Positions 62,601-64,000 of a stretch of DNA of 64,000 bases are shown here, one piece after another. Made by a program: the position numbers and the translations under genes. The stretch spans positions 124,001-188,000 of the forward strand of contig VZSF01001354.1 of the NCBI GenBank assembly GCA_013398295.1, written 5' to 3'. Below the pieces are notes generated by a model, which searched no databases, was not told the DNA's origin, and worked only from the letters and a program-made list of their open reading frames with translations. The number at the start of each line of letters is the position of its first letter. Positions within the stretch are counted from its first letter, which is position 1. Origin of the DNA: Chionis minor (Eukaryota > Chordata > Aves > Charadriiformes > Chionididae).

Positions 62601-64000
62601 CAGACCTCTGACCAAACAACAGAGACCAGACGTATCATAAAAATGTCATTTTTAATTTCTATCAGAAAGCCAGTTAACTTTAGTTCTCAAAATAACATGA
62701 CTGGTTGACTTAAGAACATCATTCACGCAGGAAACTCAAATTGAGTCCATCTTGCTCACTTTAAGTCACTGAAGCTACAGTGGCTTTTAAACCTCTCACA
62801 CAGAAAAATCTGTAAGAAACTAACTCATTTGAAAGTAATTTTGAATAAAAGTAAAGGTTTATCTTCTATAGCATTGTAGAGCAAGCAGTTGAGTGTAGGC
62901 CATAATTCCAGGTGCTGAGTGCTTCTTAGTTTATGTTATTTCATAAGGAAAAAAAACCTTACGCGTAGGAGCACCGTACTCCTGAATCTTCATAGCACGC
63001 ATCCAGAAAGTACACATACAGCTCATGTCCATAATTTTTTTTTTCAGACTGAAATAATCTTTGGCAGTTCTTGGCAAGGATATTTCAAGAGGAAGAGAAC
63101 ACATATATTTAAAATTTTGAAGTAAAAGAAAAAAAATAATCTCATTAGTGGCCTCCCTCTTACAGACAAAATGGAAGACAAAAGAACTCTACAAATATAA
63201 ATGTGCTACAGAAAGGATAAGACGTACATCTGAGGTGTGACAATGTACTAAGCCCTGTTCAGTGTGAAGTCAGTAACTTCAGAAAAAAGCAGTATTTTCC
63301 AAATTATGAATTCATAATTCCAGTTTAAGTATTCTTTCCCCCCCTAACTATCAGGCAGGAAAGCTCAAAAATCTGAGAGTGAAAGTCAGAGAAATGGGTA
63401 GGCAACATACAATATAATTTAAAATATTCCATTTGCCCCAGTTGTGACTGGGAAGTTTCTCGTAGCGATGATGGTAGAAGTAGATTCTGAAACTAAGAGT
63501 TCCTTACTTTTCCACTACACCTTTCAGAGAAGAAGATGGATCACCTTACATCTTCCACTAATGTATTCCAACCAAGGCATTTTGGGGCACAATATACTTA
63601 CTATGCTCAATCAGCAAATGGCAGAGCTGATTCATTAAATTCTTAGGTTATTTTTTTGAAGATGCAGAACAGAAAGAAGTGAAGCCATGAATATCAGACT
63701 GTCCCTCAGACCGCAAGCACTCGATGGTTAGTAGCTTTATTCTGTGTTTATCAGACAGGCACCTTATGCGAAGATGCCACAGATGTGCTTTCATATCTGT
63801 TATAGTTTAAATGAAATTCAACAGTTTGTTATTGTTTGTGTGGTGTATATCTATAGTCATATGCATTTTTTAAAAAATCCAGAAAACATTAATATGTGAA
63901 ATCAGTAGCCTGTTACCAGATGTGCCCGCTCTCTGAGTAAGGACGGATTCTTCTGTACTGTTTTAAGAAGTACCAGCCTAATGGCAATATGCGTTTTCTG
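56631..64000. other. Unique non-coding DNA
   Basis: About 7.4 kb with no supported gene or transposon. Small palindromes occur at 57938-57961 (7-bp stem) and 58551-58564 (14-bp perfect palindrome). A 116-codon plus-strand frame at 57435-57785 has no recognisable domain and is within chance expectation. Confidence 0.5.
58547..58564. repeat. 14-bp palindrome overlapping an AP-1-like site
   Basis: TCATCAATTGATGA (58551-58564) is its own reverse complement. It overlaps a consensus AP-1 sequence TGACTCA at 58547-58553. Both are seen directly; any regulatory meaning is inference. Confidence 0.8.

Overview
The window looks like a piece of a bird nuclear genome. The diagnostic signal is six fragments of the CR1 non-LTR retrotransposon. 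Several end in the avian-type CR1 3' tail (repeats of ATTCTATG), and one keeps part of the CR1 endonuclease reading frame. I saw no mammalian Alu or L1 sequence and no bacterial gene organisation. The base composition is AT-rich by eye, with small GC- and CpG-richer patches. I could not place the window on a species or chromosome from sequence alone.

No confident protein-coding gene, tRNA, rRNA or known ncRNA was found. Most of the 64 kb is apparently single-copy, non-coding DNA of intergenic or intronic type. Long open frames are about as frequent as chance allows, and most lie over transposon or simple-repeat sequence.

Layout: 1-5.9 kb is unique DNA with a strong G-quadruplex motif (238-265) and a CR1 3' end (959-1166). 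5.9-11.8 kb is the most rearranged part. It has two copies of an unidentified dispersed repeat (5946-6066 and 11679-11828), an inverted junction between two CR1 fragments (9253-9668), an unidentified GC-richer segment with broken coding-like frames (9669-11231), and another CR1 tail (11232-11350). 11.8-24.7 kb is unique DNA with three candidate exons. 24.7-27 kb holds a 1.2 kb, internally deleted, minus-strand CR1 and a short CR1 3' end. 27-45 kb is unique DNA with simple repeats, including (GTTTT)12 at 42721. At 45766-46148 a 191-bp segment is repeated almost exactly on both sides of a single N, which is most likely an assembly artefact. 46-64 kb is unique DNA with two GC/CpG-richer patches (50845-51160 and 56160-56630), each containing a plus-strand candidate exon with an open frame, a possible MIR-type SINE relic (54490-54590), a cluster of homeodomain-type TAATTA sites, and an 11-bp-stem hairpin (56006-56039).

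The candidate exons were found by eye from splice signals. Pseudo-exons are common in introns and intergenic DNA, so each is given low confidence. I found no convincing new biological system. The items most worth checking are the unidentified repeat pair, the coding-like segment at 9.7-11.2 kb, the candidate exons in the two CpG-richer patches, and the duplication around the N.
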